DNA of 64,000 bases from Pokkaliibacter sp. MBI-7 (GTDB lineage Bacteria; Pseudomonadota; Gammaproteobacteria; Pseudomonadales; Balneatricaceae), in contig NZ_JARVTG010000001.1 of assembly GCF_029846635.1 (NCBI RefSeq), forward strand, positions 3,205,501 to 3,269,500, written 5' to 3'. Position 1 is the stretch's first letter; each line of letters begins with the position of its first letter. Shown here one piece after another: positions 1-8,400 of this stretch. The translations under genes and the position numbers were made by a program. The notes beneath the pieces are model-generated. The model did no database searches. It saw nothing but the letters and a program-made list of their open reading frames with translations, and was not told the origin of the DNA.

Positions 1-1
1 G

Positions 2-595
2 TATGCCTGCGTCGGTGGTGGCTCCAATGCCTGTGGACTGTTCCTGCCCTTTATGGATGAGGCACAGGTGGAAAAAGTCGGTGTTGAAGCGGGTGGCAAA
101 GGCATGGCGCTCGGTGAGCACTCCATTCGCCTGTCCCATGATCTGGGCCAGCCGGGGATCGCCCAGGGTTTTGCCAGCATCTTCCTGCAGGATGATCAGG
201 GTCAGCTACAGGAGACCCACTCCATCGCTGCCGGTCTGGACTATGTCGGGGTCTCTCCGATCATCGCCCATCTGGCGGAGCAGGGGCAGCTGCGCATGAC
301 CTATGCCAGCGATCAGGAAGTGGTGGACGCCTGCACCCTGCTGCTGAAGAAGGAAGGCATCATTCCCGCACTGGAGTCGTCCCATGCGCTGGCCGCCGCA
401 TTCCGCGAGGCAGGCACGCTGTCACCGCAGCAGCGTATCGTTATCAACCTGTCCGGGCGCGGTGACAAGGACATCTTCAACGTTGCCCGGGCGGTACAGG
501 ATGCCGAGTTTCCGCAGTTCCTGCGCAGTTACCTGAGCGAATATCCGGACAATCTGCAACTGGCCAGTGATGCCGGGCAGGGGAGGGCAGTGTGA
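2..595 (+). CDS. trpB: Tryptophan synthase beta chain, C-terminal part (partial)
   Basis: TrpB condenses indole with L-serine on pyridoxal phosphate to make tryptophan. The reading frame is open from the window edge and begins with YACVGGGSNACGLF, the glycine-rich PLP-phosphate loop. Further on are EAGGKGMALGEHS, ETHSIAAGLDYVGVSP, GIIPALESSHAL and the NLSGRGDKD signature, in the order known for TrpB. About 197 residues are present, so roughly the first half of the gene is missing. The stretch between the EAGG and SIAAGLDY motifs differs clearly from the enterobacterial protein. The stop overlaps the trpA start (TGATG), indicating translational coupling. Confidence 0.96.
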   Translation, partial: YACVGGGSNACGLFLPFMDEAQVEKVGVEAGGKGMALGEHSIRLSHDLGQPGIAQGFASIFLQDDQGQLQETHSIAAGLDYVGVSPIIAHLAEQGQLRMTYASDQEVVDACTLLLKKEGIIPALESSHALAAAFREAGTLSPQQRIVINLSGRGDKDIFNVARAVQDAEFPQFLRSYLSEYPDNLQLASDAGQGRAV

Positions 596-1389
596 TGTCG
601 ACACTCAGCGAATTTATCCGGGCACGGTCACAGGCGCAGCAGACGTCCGAGCGTCTGCCTCTGCTGGCCATGACCCATGTGATCTACGGCTACCCGACGG
701 TGGAAGCCAGTCTGGCATGGATGCGCCGCCTGCTGGAGCAGGGTATCGAGCTGCTGGAAGTGCAGTTTCCCTTTTCTGATCCGGTAGCGGACGGCCCGAC
801 CATTGTTGCCGCCTGTCACCGGGCCGTGGAGAACCAGCCGCAGATGGGCGACTGCCTGCAGCAGCTTGGGCAGCTGCAGCGCGACTTTCCCCGCTCGCGC
901 ATCCTGCTGATGGGCTATCTCAACCCGTTTTACCGCTTCGGGTTGACCCGGCTGGTACAGGATGCAGCAGCTCAGGGCATTGCCGGGCTGATCATTCCTG
1001 ATCTGCCGATGGAGCGGGCGGGTCAGTTCCGACGGGATTGTGCCGGGCATGGCGTGGAGCCCATCTGGCTGGTCACACCGGCTACACCCGCTGAGCGACT
1101 GGCCAGCATCGCCCGTCAGGCCACGGGCATGCTCTATTGCGTCAGCCGCTCCGGAGTGACCGGGCAAAAGGACGGAGCACAGCAGGCACTGGCCGAGTAT
1201 CTGTCCACCATTCGCCAGCATACCGACGCGCCACTGGCGGTGGGGTTCGGCATTCGTCGCCGGGAGCAGGTGGAAGCGCTGGTGGGGCAGGCGGATATCG
1301 CCATTGTTGGCTCGGCCTTGCTGGAAGCCTATAACGCCGGTGGGCAGGAAGCCGGGCTGGCGCTGCTGGCCAGTCTGGGAATGATCTGA
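595..1389 (+). CDS. trpA: Tryptophan synthase alpha chain (divergent)
   Basis: TrpA cleaves indole-3-glycerol phosphate to indole and glyceraldehyde 3-phosphate and channels indole to TrpB. The two catalytic carboxylates are visible in LLEVQFPFSDPVADGPT (Glu) and IIPDLPMER (Asp), and the phosphate-binding GVTG follows CVSRS. At 264 residues the length is normal. The usual LELGIPFSDP is LLEVQFPFSDP here, and the N-terminal strand is THVIYGYPT in place of VTLGDP, so this is a divergent member. The ATG at 595 is preferred because GGGGAGGG lies about 8 bases upstream; a GTG at 592 is the alternative. It is co-transcribed with trpB and followed by a perfect hairpin. Confidence 0.93.
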   Translation: MSTLSEFIRARSQAQQTSERLPLLAMTHVIYGYPTVEASLAWMRRLLEQGIELLEVQFPFSDPVADGPTIVAACHRAVENQPQMGDCLQQLGQLQRDFPRSRILLMGYLNPFYRFGLTRLVQDAAAQGIAGLIIPDLPMERAGQFRRDCAGHGVEPIWLVTPATPAERLASIARQATGMLYCVSRSGVTGQKDGAQQALAEYLSTIRQHTDAPLAVGFGIRRREQVEALVGQADIAIVGSALLEAYNAGGQEAGLALLASLGMI

Positions 1390-1399
1390 CAACCGAGCA

Positions 1400-1429
1400 A
1401 CTGACGTCAGCCATTTGGCTGACGTCAGT
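1400..1429 (+). terminator. 13-bp perfect hairpin after trpA
   Basis: ACTGACGTCAGCC, loop ATTT, then GGCTGACGTCAGT form a perfect 13-bp stem beginning 11 bases after the trpA stop. No U-run follows, so it is either a weak or Rho-assisted terminator or a 3' end-stabilising structure. The core GCTGACGTCAGC recurs at 55479-55490. Confidence 0.6.
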
Positions 1430-1441
1430 CGTCGCTATTGC

Positions 1442-1588
1442 TTAGCAGGTCGTTGAAAATCTATCTGCGTTGCCGAATACCGCGTCAAAAACAGGCTCAA
1501 AATGCTCATTTAGTTCACTAAACTCCGCTTTTTCGCCTGTTTTTTCCTTGTCTCGACTGCCTCGATAACGTTTTTCAACAGCCTGTTA
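1442..1588. repeat. Nested palindromic MITE-like intergenic element
   Basis: The ends are imperfect inverted repeats: CAGGTCGTTGAAAA near 1446, and TTTTTCAACAGCCTG near 1571-1585. Inside lie further nested inverted pairs, AAAACAGGC with GCCTGTTTT and ATTTAG with CTAAA around TTCA, so the whole element can fold as a long cruciform. It has no coding capacity. The core (GCTCATTTAG, 4 bases, ACTAAACTCCGCTT) recurs twice at 11211-11456. Such elements are common in gammaproteobacterial intergenic DNA; transposase-driven mobility is inferred, not seen. Confidence 0.7.
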
Positions 1589-1620
1589 GACCGAGAAGCT
1601 GCGTGAATGTCCCTTTCAAT

Positions 1621-1993
1621 AACACGGTGTGGTTCGTCCCTCACCGCCCCCCTACGATGTACCGGTAGCAGCGCCTGCTACGTATCCCGGTAGGGTGTGA
1701 TTCACGCAGTGAATCGCACCGGTTGTCACCTCTTGCAGTGTGAATGCCTCCACCCGCTAACACGGTGCGGTTCGTCCCTCACCGCCCCTACCGTTACACC
1801 GGTCGCCAGCGCCTGCCACGTATCCCGGTAGGGTGTTATGAACGCGGTGAATCGCACCGGTTGTCACCTCTTGCAGCGTGAGTGCCTCCACCCGTTAACA
1901 CGGTCGCCCCTACCGCTACACGGGTCGCCAGCGCCTGCTACGTCTCCCGGTAGGGTGTGATGAACGCAGTGAATCGCACCGACGGTCACCTTC
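1621..1993. repeat. 138-bp tandem repeat, 2.7 copies
   Basis: Copy 1 is 1621-1758, copy 2 is 1759-1896 (both 138 bp, each starting AACACGGT), and copy 3 begins at 1897 with an internal deletion of about 20 bp. Every unit contains CCGGTAGGGTGT, a GTGAATCGCACCG box and a TCTTGCAG..TG..TGCCTCCACC segment. In copy 3 that last segment corresponds to the real 3' end of the chemoreceptor gene (TTACAGCTTGAATGTCCCCACC), so the array seems to have grown by tandem duplication that included the gene's last codons. Units are much too long and spacerless for CRISPR. Confidence 0.8.
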
Positions 1994-3643
1994 TTACAGC
2001 TTGAATGTCCCCACCAGTTTATCCAGCTCAGAAGACAGGCCCTGCAGGTTGGCGCTGGCCTGATTGAGCTGCTCGGCAATCTCGGCCGTTTCCACCGTGA
2101 ACTGGTTGATCTGTTCGACGTTGCGGCTGATCTCTTCCACCACGCTGGACTGCTCTTCGGTAGCCGTCGCGACCTGAATGTTCTGGTCACTGATCTGGCT
2201 GATATGGCCGTTGATCTGTTCCAGCGAGTTGTTGGCCCTGTTGGCATATTCCACTACCAGACCACTCTGATTCCGTCCCTTGGACATGGCGTCCACGGCA
2301 CGCCGGGCTTCGGCCTGCAGGCGGTCGATAACCTGCTGGATTTCTTCAGTAGAGGCGCCTGAACGGCTGGCCAGCGTGCGTACCTCATCGGCGACCACGG
2401 CAAAACCACGGCCCTGTTCACCGGCGCGCGCTGCTTCGATGGCGGCGTTGAGTGCCAGCAGGTTGGTCTGATCGGAAATGCTGCGGATGGTATCCAGCGT
2501 CGAGCTGATGGCATTGATCTGTCCGGCCAGCGATTCCACCACCTGTGTAGCCTGTTCCAGCTCGCGGGTCAGCTCACCAATCTGGCGGCTGGCCTGCCCG
2601 ACCACTTCACGACCATCGGCTGAATGATGGGTGGCCTCACGGGCAACGGTGGCGGCCTGTTCGGCGTTGTGGGCAATTTCACTGACGGTCGAACCCAGCT
2701 CGTGGATAGCGGTGGCCACCTGCACGGTGCGGTCGCGCTGCGAGGTGCAGTTACGCTGGGTCAGATGGGCACGCTCGGCCACTTCGCCGGCCATTCCGGC
2801 CAGTGTGCGGGAGTCCGCTGCCAGCCGGTCCATGGCCTGATGAATCTTCTCGATAAAGCGGTTGAAGCTGCGGGAAATGGCGGTCAGCTCATCATTGCCA
2901 TCCAGCTGGATGCGGGTATTGAGTGCCAGGGTATCGGCAGCATTGCCCACCACGTCCTGCAGCAGGCTGACACGACGACGCAGATTGCTGATGATCAGCA
3001 GGGCGGTGAGCACACTGATCAGCAGGGCCACAGCGATAATCGTAATCTGCTGGGTGCGGCCTGAGTCGTAGCTGTCGAGGCTCAGCTGATTCTGATGCTC
3101 GGCCTGTTGCAGCAGGGCATCCAGCAGCACGTTGGTGGCCTTGCGCATCTCACCGTAGGTCTTGGCGTATTTGTCGCGGTAAATCTGCTGGGCGGCGGCC
3201 ATGTCTTCACGCTCGAAGGCATCCAGCATCGGGTTCAGCTCATCACGCACCACCTTCTCGAAGGTATCCAGCAACTGCTGAGCCTGGGCTTTCAGCGCCG
3301 GGTCAACCTGAGCTGCCACAGCGGCCTGCATGGCCTGACGCATTTCCGGAATATCTTCCTGACGGGCTTCCTTGACCCGGGTCTTGATGCCTTTTTCATC
3401 CTTCATGCCTTCCACCTGCTGCAGCAGGGTCACGTCGATACCGACCCGCATGCGCGGAATGCGCGAATTGACTTCGGCCATGGCTCGCAGTGGCGCAGCC
3501 GTGTTGAGGTAGAGCTCATTGGCCTTGTCCTGCATTGACGACATGCTGCCCAGACTGGTCAGGCCGACAAAAATCAGGGCAAGGCAGGGAATCGCGACGG
3601 CGATCAGTAGTCGTGCTTTCAGAGATAGCTGGTTGAGAGCCAT
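1994..3643 (-). CDS. Methyl-accepting chemotaxis protein, 4HB_MCP type
   Basis: Inner-membrane chemoreceptor that signals through CheW/CheA. Of 549 residues, the first ~30 form TM1 (LLIAVAIPCLALIFVGL). Residues ~35-195 are a helical periplasmic ligand domain of four-helix-bundle type. TM2 is IIAVALLISVLTALLII near residue 200. A HAMP-like linker follows, then the long cytoplasmic coiled coil with the hairpin signature ISDQTNLLALNAAIEAARAGEQGRGFAVVADEVR. The C-terminus (GTFKL) lacks a CheR/CheB-binding pentapeptide. The ligand cannot be told from sequence. The gene is divergent from the Lrp regulator, with about 270 bp between the starts, and its stop codon sits in the last unit of the downstream tandem repeat. 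Confidence 0.95.
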   Translation of the reverse strand: MALNQLSLKARLLIAVAIPCLALIFVGLTSLGSMSSMQDKANELYLNTAAPLRAMAEVNSRIPRMRVGIDVTLLQQVEGMKDEKGIKTRVKEARQEDIPEMRQAMQAAVAAQVDPALKAQAQQLLDTFEKVVRDELNPMLDAFEREDMAAAQQIYRDKYAKTYGEMRKATNVLLDALLQQAEHQNQLSLDSYDSGRTQQITIIAVALLISVLTALLIISNLRRRVSLLQDVVGNAADTLALNTRIQLDGNDELTAISRSFNRFIEKIHQAMDRLAADSRTLAGMAGEVAERAHLTQRNCTSQRDRTVQVATAIHELGSTVSEIAHNAEQAATVAREATHHSADGREVVGQASRQIGELTRELEQATQVVESLAGQINAISSTLDTIRSISDQTNLLALNAAIEAARAGEQGRGFAVVADEVRTLASRSGASTEEIQQVIDRLQAEARRAVDAMSKGRNQSGLVVEYANRANNSLEQINGHISQISDQNIQVATATEEQSSVVEEISRNVEQINQFTVETAEIAEQLNQASANLQGLSSELDKLVGTFKL

Positions 3644-3911
3644 GTTGTAGTCCTGGCAGGAGAAAGGTGCTTTATCGTTTCGGCCAAGTATAGAAGAGCT
3701 GAAATATTTGGAAACTGGCCGAATGCTGTTCGTCTTTATATTTGCTAATAGCCACAGGATCGGCCAGCGCCTTGCCGCAGGGGATCAGCACGTTGTCGCA
3801 GAGCTGATCAGGCGATCTGTCGGCGGTTCGGCATCGGGCACAACACCGTCGTCAATCGAGGGGTTTGCTACCCTGACATGCAGTAGAATGACGGCCACTC
3901 GGGCGACAGGA

Positions 3912-4382
3912 ATGGCCATTGTGCTGGATAAACGTGACAAACGTATTCTCGAATACCTGCAGCAGGATGCCTCAATGCCGGTGGCAGAGCTGGCTGAAAA
4001 GGTCGATCTGTCGGTGTCTGCCTGCTGGCGGCGGATCAAGGCGCTGGAAGAAAGCGGGCTGATTCTGAAGCGGGTGGCGCTGGTTGACCGCAAGAAGGCC
4101 AACCTGCCGATGACGGTGTTTGTCGGCGTGAAAACCTCGCGCCACTCGATGGAATGGTTTGAGGCATTTCAGGATACCATCGCCACCATCCCGGAAATCG
4201 TCGAGGCCTACCGTCTGACCGGGAACATCGACTACCTGCTGCGGCTGGTGGTGCCGGATATCGATGCCTATGACCGCGTCTACAAACGGCTGATTTCCAA
4301 GCTGGACTTCACCGATGTGACTTCCTTTATCAGCATGGAAGAGCTGAAGTTCACCACCGCCGTACCGGTCAGTTATATCTGA
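3912..4382 (+). CDS. Lrp/AsnC-family transcriptional regulator
   Basis: Amino-acid-responsive DNA-binding regulator of 156 residues, the usual Lrp length. Residues 3-60 form the winged helix (LDKRDKRILEYLQQDASMP, then LSVSACWRRIKALEESGLI). The rest is the RAM/ligand-sensing alpha-beta domain with the family pattern VEAYRLTGNIDYLLRLVVPD. The ATG at 3912 is chosen because the domain begins right there and AGGA lies just upstream; the frame stays open further 5' but that stretch has no family similarity. Its 3' end overlaps by 10 bp the convergent ATC-hydrolase-family gene. It probably controls the racemase/oxidase/hydrolase operon, an inference from position. Confidence 0.93.
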   Translation: MAIVLDKRDKRILEYLQQDASMPVAELAEKVDLSVSACWRRIKALEESGLILKRVALVDRKKANLPMTVFVGVKTSRHSMEWFEAFQDTIATIPEIVEAYRLTGNIDYLLRLVVPDIDAYDRVYKRLISKLDFTDVTSFISMEELKFTTAVPVSYI

Positions 4383-4900
4383 ACCGCACTGCCGGTGGCT
4401 GGCGCGGTGCCGTCGCTGCTGGCGGTAGCGGCCAGCCGGTAACGAAAATCACAATGACTGGCGCCGGACATGATGGTCTGGCTGCGCTGAAACTCCATGG
4501 CCGGGTTATAGCCGATACAGAAGGCGCCGTCGCGATTGCAGGACAGCAGATCGCCGATCTCTGCCAGCCCCATCTCCCGGTACATCTCGGCGTAGCGGCA
4601 GCGGGTCACATCGAAGTCCAGCTGAGTGCTTGACAGCTGCTTCACCTCGATACGCAGGGCATCCTCCCGGGTCCAGTGCTGCAACGCCTCGGCAAAGTCC
4701 TGCAGATCGGGTATGCGCCCCAGCAGCTGGCGAAAGTGTTCGCCCTGGGCAATGGCCGAGCGGGTGACGGCTTCACGCAGCAGTGCCCGCGCGGCCTGCT
4801 GGCCATGCTCAGCCAGCGCCACGTCATAGACATGTTTGAGAATGCGCGCCTCGATACGACGCTGTTCGATGATGGGTAGGGGAGCGGGCTCGGTAGTCAT
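4373..4900 (-). CDS. L-2-amino-thiazoline-4-carboxylate hydrolase-family protein
   Basis: A 175-residue soluble protein. The N-terminal helices (RRIEARILKHVYDVALAEHG) and the C-terminal CRYAEMYREMGL, IGDLLSCNRDGAF, ARRY-like FRY block match my recollection of the ATC hydrolase family. Its founding member opens the thiazoline ring of L-ATC to S-/N-carbamoyl-cysteine in bacterial cysteine production. Conserved Cys residues occur in TRCRY, LSCNRD and ASHCDF. The substrate here is unproven, since the family is broad. The ATG at 4900 is preferred: it lies 25 bp after the stop of the upstream oxidase gene, so no overlap is needed. It is the last gene of a three-gene operon with the oxidase and racemase. 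Confidence 0.75.
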   Translation of the reverse strand: MTTEPAPLPIIEQRRIEARILKHVYDVALAEHGQQAARALLREAVTRSAIAQGEHFRQLLGRIPDLQDFAEALQHWTREDALRIEVKQLSSTQLDFDVTRCRYAEMYREMGLAEIGDLLSCNRDGAFCIGYNPAMEFQRSQTIMSGASHCDFRYRLAATASSDGTAPATGSAVQI

Positions 4901-4925
4901 GATCTCAGTCTCGGCAATACTCGGG

Positions 4926-6242
4926 TTAGCGGGCGGCCACGGCAGGCTCGCGGCCATCCTTCCAGCGATACAGCGCCAGAAAGGCCGGTGCAATCTGTCT
5001 GCCAAGGCGTTGAAAGCGGATAGGCTTCAGCGTCGTGCAGGGCAGCCTTGGTGCTTGCTGTGGCGTCGCAATCTGCTCTGCCAGTTCCTTGCCCAGCGCC
5101 ACAGACAGCGCCACACCACGGCCGTTGCAGCCGACCCAGGTCCAGCAGCGCGGACCCAGCTGATGCAGATGGGGCATCCGGTCGCTGGTCATGGCGATAT
5201 GGCCATCCCAGACATAGTCGAAGCGTACTGGCGGCAGCTGCGGAAACGCCTGTTGCAGGCGTTGTCCCACCAGTGTCTGCAGGCGGGTATCACTGTTATA
5301 GGGAAAAATCAGCCCGCCACCGCTGACCAGCCGGTGCTGGGCGTCGTAGCGGAAAAAGCGCAGATCGCCGTGGGTATCGGACACCGCCTGCCGTCCCGGT
5401 AACAGGCTGGCGCGGACATCCTCGCTCAGCGGCGCGGTCGCCAGCTGCCAGATCCGCACCGGCACAATGCTCTGTGCCAGTGGCGGATGCAGCGGTTTGT
5501 CGAAAAAGTCGCTGTAGGCATGGGTGGTGATCACCAGATTGTCAGCGCGAATCTGCCCGTAAGGGGTTTTGACCTGCCACTGGTCATCACTGAAGCGCAT
5601 GGCTGTGGCCGGGCTGCGCTGATAGATCCGCACCCCCAGACGCAGACAGCGCAGCGCCAGCCCTTTCGCCAGTGCCAGGGGGTTGAGATGCCCGCCGGAG
5701 CGGTTGAGCATGCCGCCGTGCCATGCCGTACTGCCCAGCAGGGTATCGCACTCTGCCTTGTGCAGCAGGGTGACGGGTGCACCGCGCCTTTCCCAGGCAC
5801 GCACCCGCGCCTCACTCAGTGCCATACGGCCGGGAGAGTGGGCGGGCTGAAACCAGCCGCTCTGCTCGGCAGCGCAGTCAATCTGTTCACTGCGGATCAG
5901 CTCAAACAGCTGTGCCGCGCTGTCGCGAACCAGCTGCACCAGATATTCCCCCTGCTCGCCGAAGCGCGCTTCAATGGCATCGGGTTCGGCACTGGTAAGG
6001 GTCGGGATGACCTGACCATTGTTGCGACCGGAGGCGCCCCAGCCCACACAGGCCGCTTCCAGCACAGTGACCTGCATGCCCTGACGGGCCAGATGCAGGG
6101 CCGTGGACAGCCCTGACAAACCGGCACCGATGACCAGCACTTGCGTCTGCAGCCCGTGTTCCTGCAGCGGCGGTAAATCCAGTGCAGTCAGGCCATTGGC
6201 CCACAGGGAGGGAGGGTAAGGGGCGTAGGGCGAAACAGTCAT
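4926..6242 (-). CDS. FAD-dependent amino acid/amine oxidoreductase (DAO family)
   Basis: 438-residue flavoprotein of the D-amino-acid-oxidase/OrdL group, which oxidises amines or amino acids to imines. The Rossmann motif VLVIGAGLSGLSTALHLARQG (residues ~35-55) and VTVLEA bind FAD. GWGASGRNNGQV is the second flavin motif typical of PuuB/OrdL-like proteins. The C-terminal VWDGHIAMTSDRMPHL and WVGCNGRGVALSVALGKELAE complete the fold. No signal peptide is visible. It lies between the racemase (51-bp gap) and the ATC-hydrolase-family gene (25-bp gap), consistent with one operon for catabolism of an unusual or D-configured amino acid. The exact substrate is not readable from sequence. Confidence 0.9.
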   Translation of the reverse strand: MTVSPYAPYPPSLWANGLTALDLPPLQEHGLQTQVLVIGAGLSGLSTALHLARQGMQVTVLEAACVGWGASGRNNGQVIPTLTSAEPDAIEARFGEQGEYLVQLVRDSAAQLFELIRSEQIDCAAEQSGWFQPAHSPGRMALSEARVRAWERRGAPVTLLHKAECDTLLGSTAWHGGMLNRSGGHLNPLALAKGLALRCLRLGVRIYQRSPATAMRFSDDQWQVKTPYGQIRADNLVITTHAYSDFFDKPLHPPLAQSIVPVRIWQLATAPLSEDVRASLLPGRQAVSDTHGDLRFFRYDAQHRLVSGGGLIFPYNSDTRLQTLVGQRLQQAFPQLPPVRFDYVWDGHIAMTSDRMPHLHQLGPRCWTWVGCNGRGVALSVALGKELAEQIATPQQAPRLPCTTLKPIRFQRLGRQIAPAFLALYRWKDGREPAVAAR

Positions 6243-6293
6243 GGTAAAGCTCCTTCGTCAGCCAGCGGATGTGCCACCCATGGCACGTCGTGG

Positions 6294-7010
6294 TCAGGCA
6301 GTCAGTGCCAGTGCTGTACCGCAGGCAAAATCCACCGCCGCCTGCGCATGCAGTTTGGTGGAGTCGAACTGCGGCAGGCGGGTGTGCTGCGGTTCAATCA
6401 GCAAACCTATTTCGGTACAGCCAAGAATGACGGCATCAGCACCCTGCTGGCGGCCACGCTCGATAATGTCGAGATAGGCCTGACGGGAGGACTCGCTGAC
6501 GATGCCGCCACAGAGTTCATCGAAGATCACCTCATGCACGACTTCGCGGTCGGCTGCCTCCGGCACCATCGGGTTAAGGCCATAGCGCTCGCGCATGCGG
6601 CCCAGATAGAAGTCCTGCTCCATGGTATAACGGGTGGCCAGCAGCAGCGGGCGGCGTACCCCCGCCTTGAGCAGTGCCTCTGCCGTAACATCGACGATAT
6701 GAATCAGCGGCACGTCGACTGCAGCGGCCACCTGCCCGGCCACCAGATGCATGGTGTTGGTGCAGATCAGGATGCAGTCTGCCCCGGCACCTGCCAGACC
6801 ACGGCCGATACCGGCCAGATAGTCGGCGGCTTTGTCCCAGCGGCCGGATTTCTGAAATTCGATCACGGTTTCAAAGTTCACCGAGTGCATCAGCACATCG
6901 GCGGAGCGCAGCAGGCCGTAGCGTTGTCGAATCAGCTCATTGATTTCCTTGTAATAGACCGCCGTACTTTCCCAACTCATACCGCCAATCAGACCAATGG
7001 TTTTCTGCAT
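6294..7010 (-). CDS. Aspartate/glutamate racemase-family protein
   Basis: 238-residue cofactor-independent racemase. It starts IGLIGGMSWESTAVYY, the family N-terminus. Both catalytic cysteines of the two-base mechanism are present, in CTNTMH (residues ~83-88) and GCTEIGLL (near 196). It resembles YgeA-type broad-specificity racemases more than MurI. It is first in the operon with the FAD oxidase and ATC-hydrolase-family protein. Racemase plus ATC hydrolase is the combination used in DL-ATC to L-cysteine conversion, so racemisation of a cyclic amino acid is conceivable; this is inference. The upstream ~500 bp is non-coding. Confidence 0.9.
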   Translation of the reverse strand: MQKTIGLIGGMSWESTAVYYKEINELIRQRYGLLRSADVLMHSVNFETVIEFQKSGRWDKAADYLAGIGRGLAGAGADCILICTNTMHLVAGQVAAAVDVPLIHIVDVTAEALLKAGVRRPLLLATRYTMEQDFYLGRMRERYGLNPMVPEAADREVVHEVIFDELCGGIVSESSRQAYLDIIERGRQQGADAVILGCTEIGLLIEPQHTRLPQFDSTKLHAQAAVDFACGTALALTA

Positions 7011-7547
7011 TTTTGTGCCTCAATTCTGCTGGTGAAATCTGAAAACAGAATAAGGGGAGGCCGGCGGTAATACTCTGCGTTATGCCGGTGTGATTGATGA
7101 TGATGTGCAAGCTGATTCGGTAAAAATGGGTTTATCTGGAAAAATTTTCTGCACCCGGCTGATTGCCAATGATCTGTTTGCTCAGTTGGGCGGTACACCG
7201 CTCTATGGTCGCAATTCACGCTGTTTTTTCTGCTACTTTGGTACTGGATGCGAAAAGACGAAACGATTCAGCGGCAGAAAATGAAAAATGCCCAATATGG
7301 TGCCTGACTGATAAATGGCAAAGTAATTGCGCTTAAATGGTGCGCTGGTAATTGGAGTGAAGTTTGAAAATTAACTTAACTATCTGTTTTTAAATAATTT
7401 ATCGGTTTATTTGCCGTTGCCTTTTTTAGAACAAAGGCATGAATTAATACTGATAGAGGCATCTATGTTTCTGTGTTTTACTAAATTGGCAAGCCTTGAG
7501 GGCAGGGTGGGTAAATAATTAATGGGTTGAGCGGTGAGGAGAATCTG
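7011..7547. other. Intergenic region, AT-rich, divergent promoter zone
   Basis: About 540 bp between the racemase gene (leftward) and the DUF3100 gene (rightward). Base composition drops visibly below the flanking genes, especially 7330-7480. Short open frames here lack ribosome sites and any recognisable protein pattern, so I call no gene. Promoters for both directions are expected; only one candidate sigma-54-like element is specific enough to list separately. Confidence 0.6.
7316..7330 (+). promoter_or_regulatory. Candidate sigma-54-type promoter (weak)
   Basis: TGGCAAAGTAATTGC has GG and GC dinucleotides 12 bases apart, as in -24/-12 elements (TGGCACG-N4-TTGC), about 215 bp before the DUF3100 gene. 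No activator gene is adjacent and the match is incomplete, so confidence is low. Confidence 0.25.
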
Positions 7548-8396
7548 ATGAGCAATATCAGGTCACACTTTTCTGATTGGCGGTTGCATCTGACCGTAGT
7601 TGTATTGTCCGTGATTGCCGAATTAATTGGCGTACTGAAAATTCCACTGGGAATTGGCAGTGTGCTGTTATTACCCCTTTTCTATTCCTTTATTCTGGCG
7701 TTATTCCTGAATCCCAATGTGGTGAAAAAAGCCGCTGGCTGGCTGACAGAAAAACAGGCGGCCAAAGCCACACCCATTATCCTGATTTCCGTCCTGCCGT
7801 TTCTGGCCAAGTTTGGCACCCTGATCGGACCGTCACTCAACAGCATCCTGTCACTGGGGCCAGCGATGATGCTGCAGGAGCTGGGCAATGTCGGCACCCT
7901 GCTGCTGGCGATGCCGGTGGCGGTACTGGTGTTCCGCATGGGGCGTGAATCCATTGGCGCGACGTTTTCCATCGCCCGTGAGCCCAATATCGCCCTGATT
8001 TCCGACCGCTATGGCCTGAAGAATCCGGAAGGGATCGGCGTCATGGGGGTGTATGTGATGGGCACCATGTTCGGCACGCTGTTCTTCTCCATTCTGGCTT
8101 CTTTTCTGGCGACCAGCGGCACCTTTGATGTGCGCGCGCTGGCCATGGCCTGCGGCGTGGGCAGTGGCTCGATGACTGCCGCCTGTTCCGGCTCACTGGC
8201 GGCCGCCGTGCCGGAGATGAAAGACCAGATTCTGGCGCTGTCCGGTGCCAGCAACCTGCTGACCAACGCCACCGGGCTGTACATGTGCCTGTTTGTCTCG
8301 CTGCCGCTGGCTGAAAAGCTCTATACCCTGCTGCGCCCCCATGATCAGGCCAATGTTGCTGTTACTGCGGTCAAAACCGCAGGCAAGGAGGTATAA
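7548..8396 (+). CDS. DUF3100-type integral membrane protein
   Basis: 282-residue hydrophobic protein that I assign to the DUF3100 family, a presumed transporter component of unknown substrate. About eight membrane segments are visible, for example LTVVVLSVIAELIGVL, IGSVLLLPLFYSFILALFL, LLAMPVAVLVF and GVMGVYVMGTMFGTLFFSIL. Between them lie the conserved-looking loops LAKFGTLIGPSL and ACGVGSGSMTAACSGSL. GAGGAGAA just before the ATG at 7548 decides the start over an in-frame codon at 7527. The stop is 4 bp from the next membrane gene, and an M20 amidohydrolase follows, suggesting uptake and hydrolysis of an amidated substrate. Confidence 0.75.
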   Translation: MSNIRSHFSDWRLHLTVVVLSVIAELIGVLKIPLGIGSVLLLPLFYSFILALFLNPNVVKKAAGWLTEKQAAKATPIILISVLPFLAKFGTLIGPSLNSILSLGPAMMLQELGNVGTLLLAMPVAVLVFRMGRESIGATFSIAREPNIALISDRYGLKNPEGIGVMGVYVMGTMFGTLFFSILASFLATSGTFDVRALAMACGVGSGSMTAACSGSLAAAVPEMKDQILALSGASNLLTNATGLYMCLFVSLPLAEKLYTLLRPHDQANVAVTAVKTAGKEV

Positions 8397-8400
8397 CGCC

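Noticed and set aside
1621..1993. CRISPR array
   Set aside because: Units are 138 bp and continuous without unique spacers, and no cas gene is present.
3708..3911. N-terminal extension of the Lrp regulator
   Set aside because: The frame is open, but the Lrp helix-turn-helix begins at 3912 and no regulator similarity exists upstream; this is the divergent promoter region.
7090..7284. Small 64-codon gene in the racemase/DUF3100 gap
   Set aside because: No ribosome site, no family pattern, and composition resembles the non-coding surroundings; a 76-codon minus frame at 6989-7219 was rejected for the same reason.
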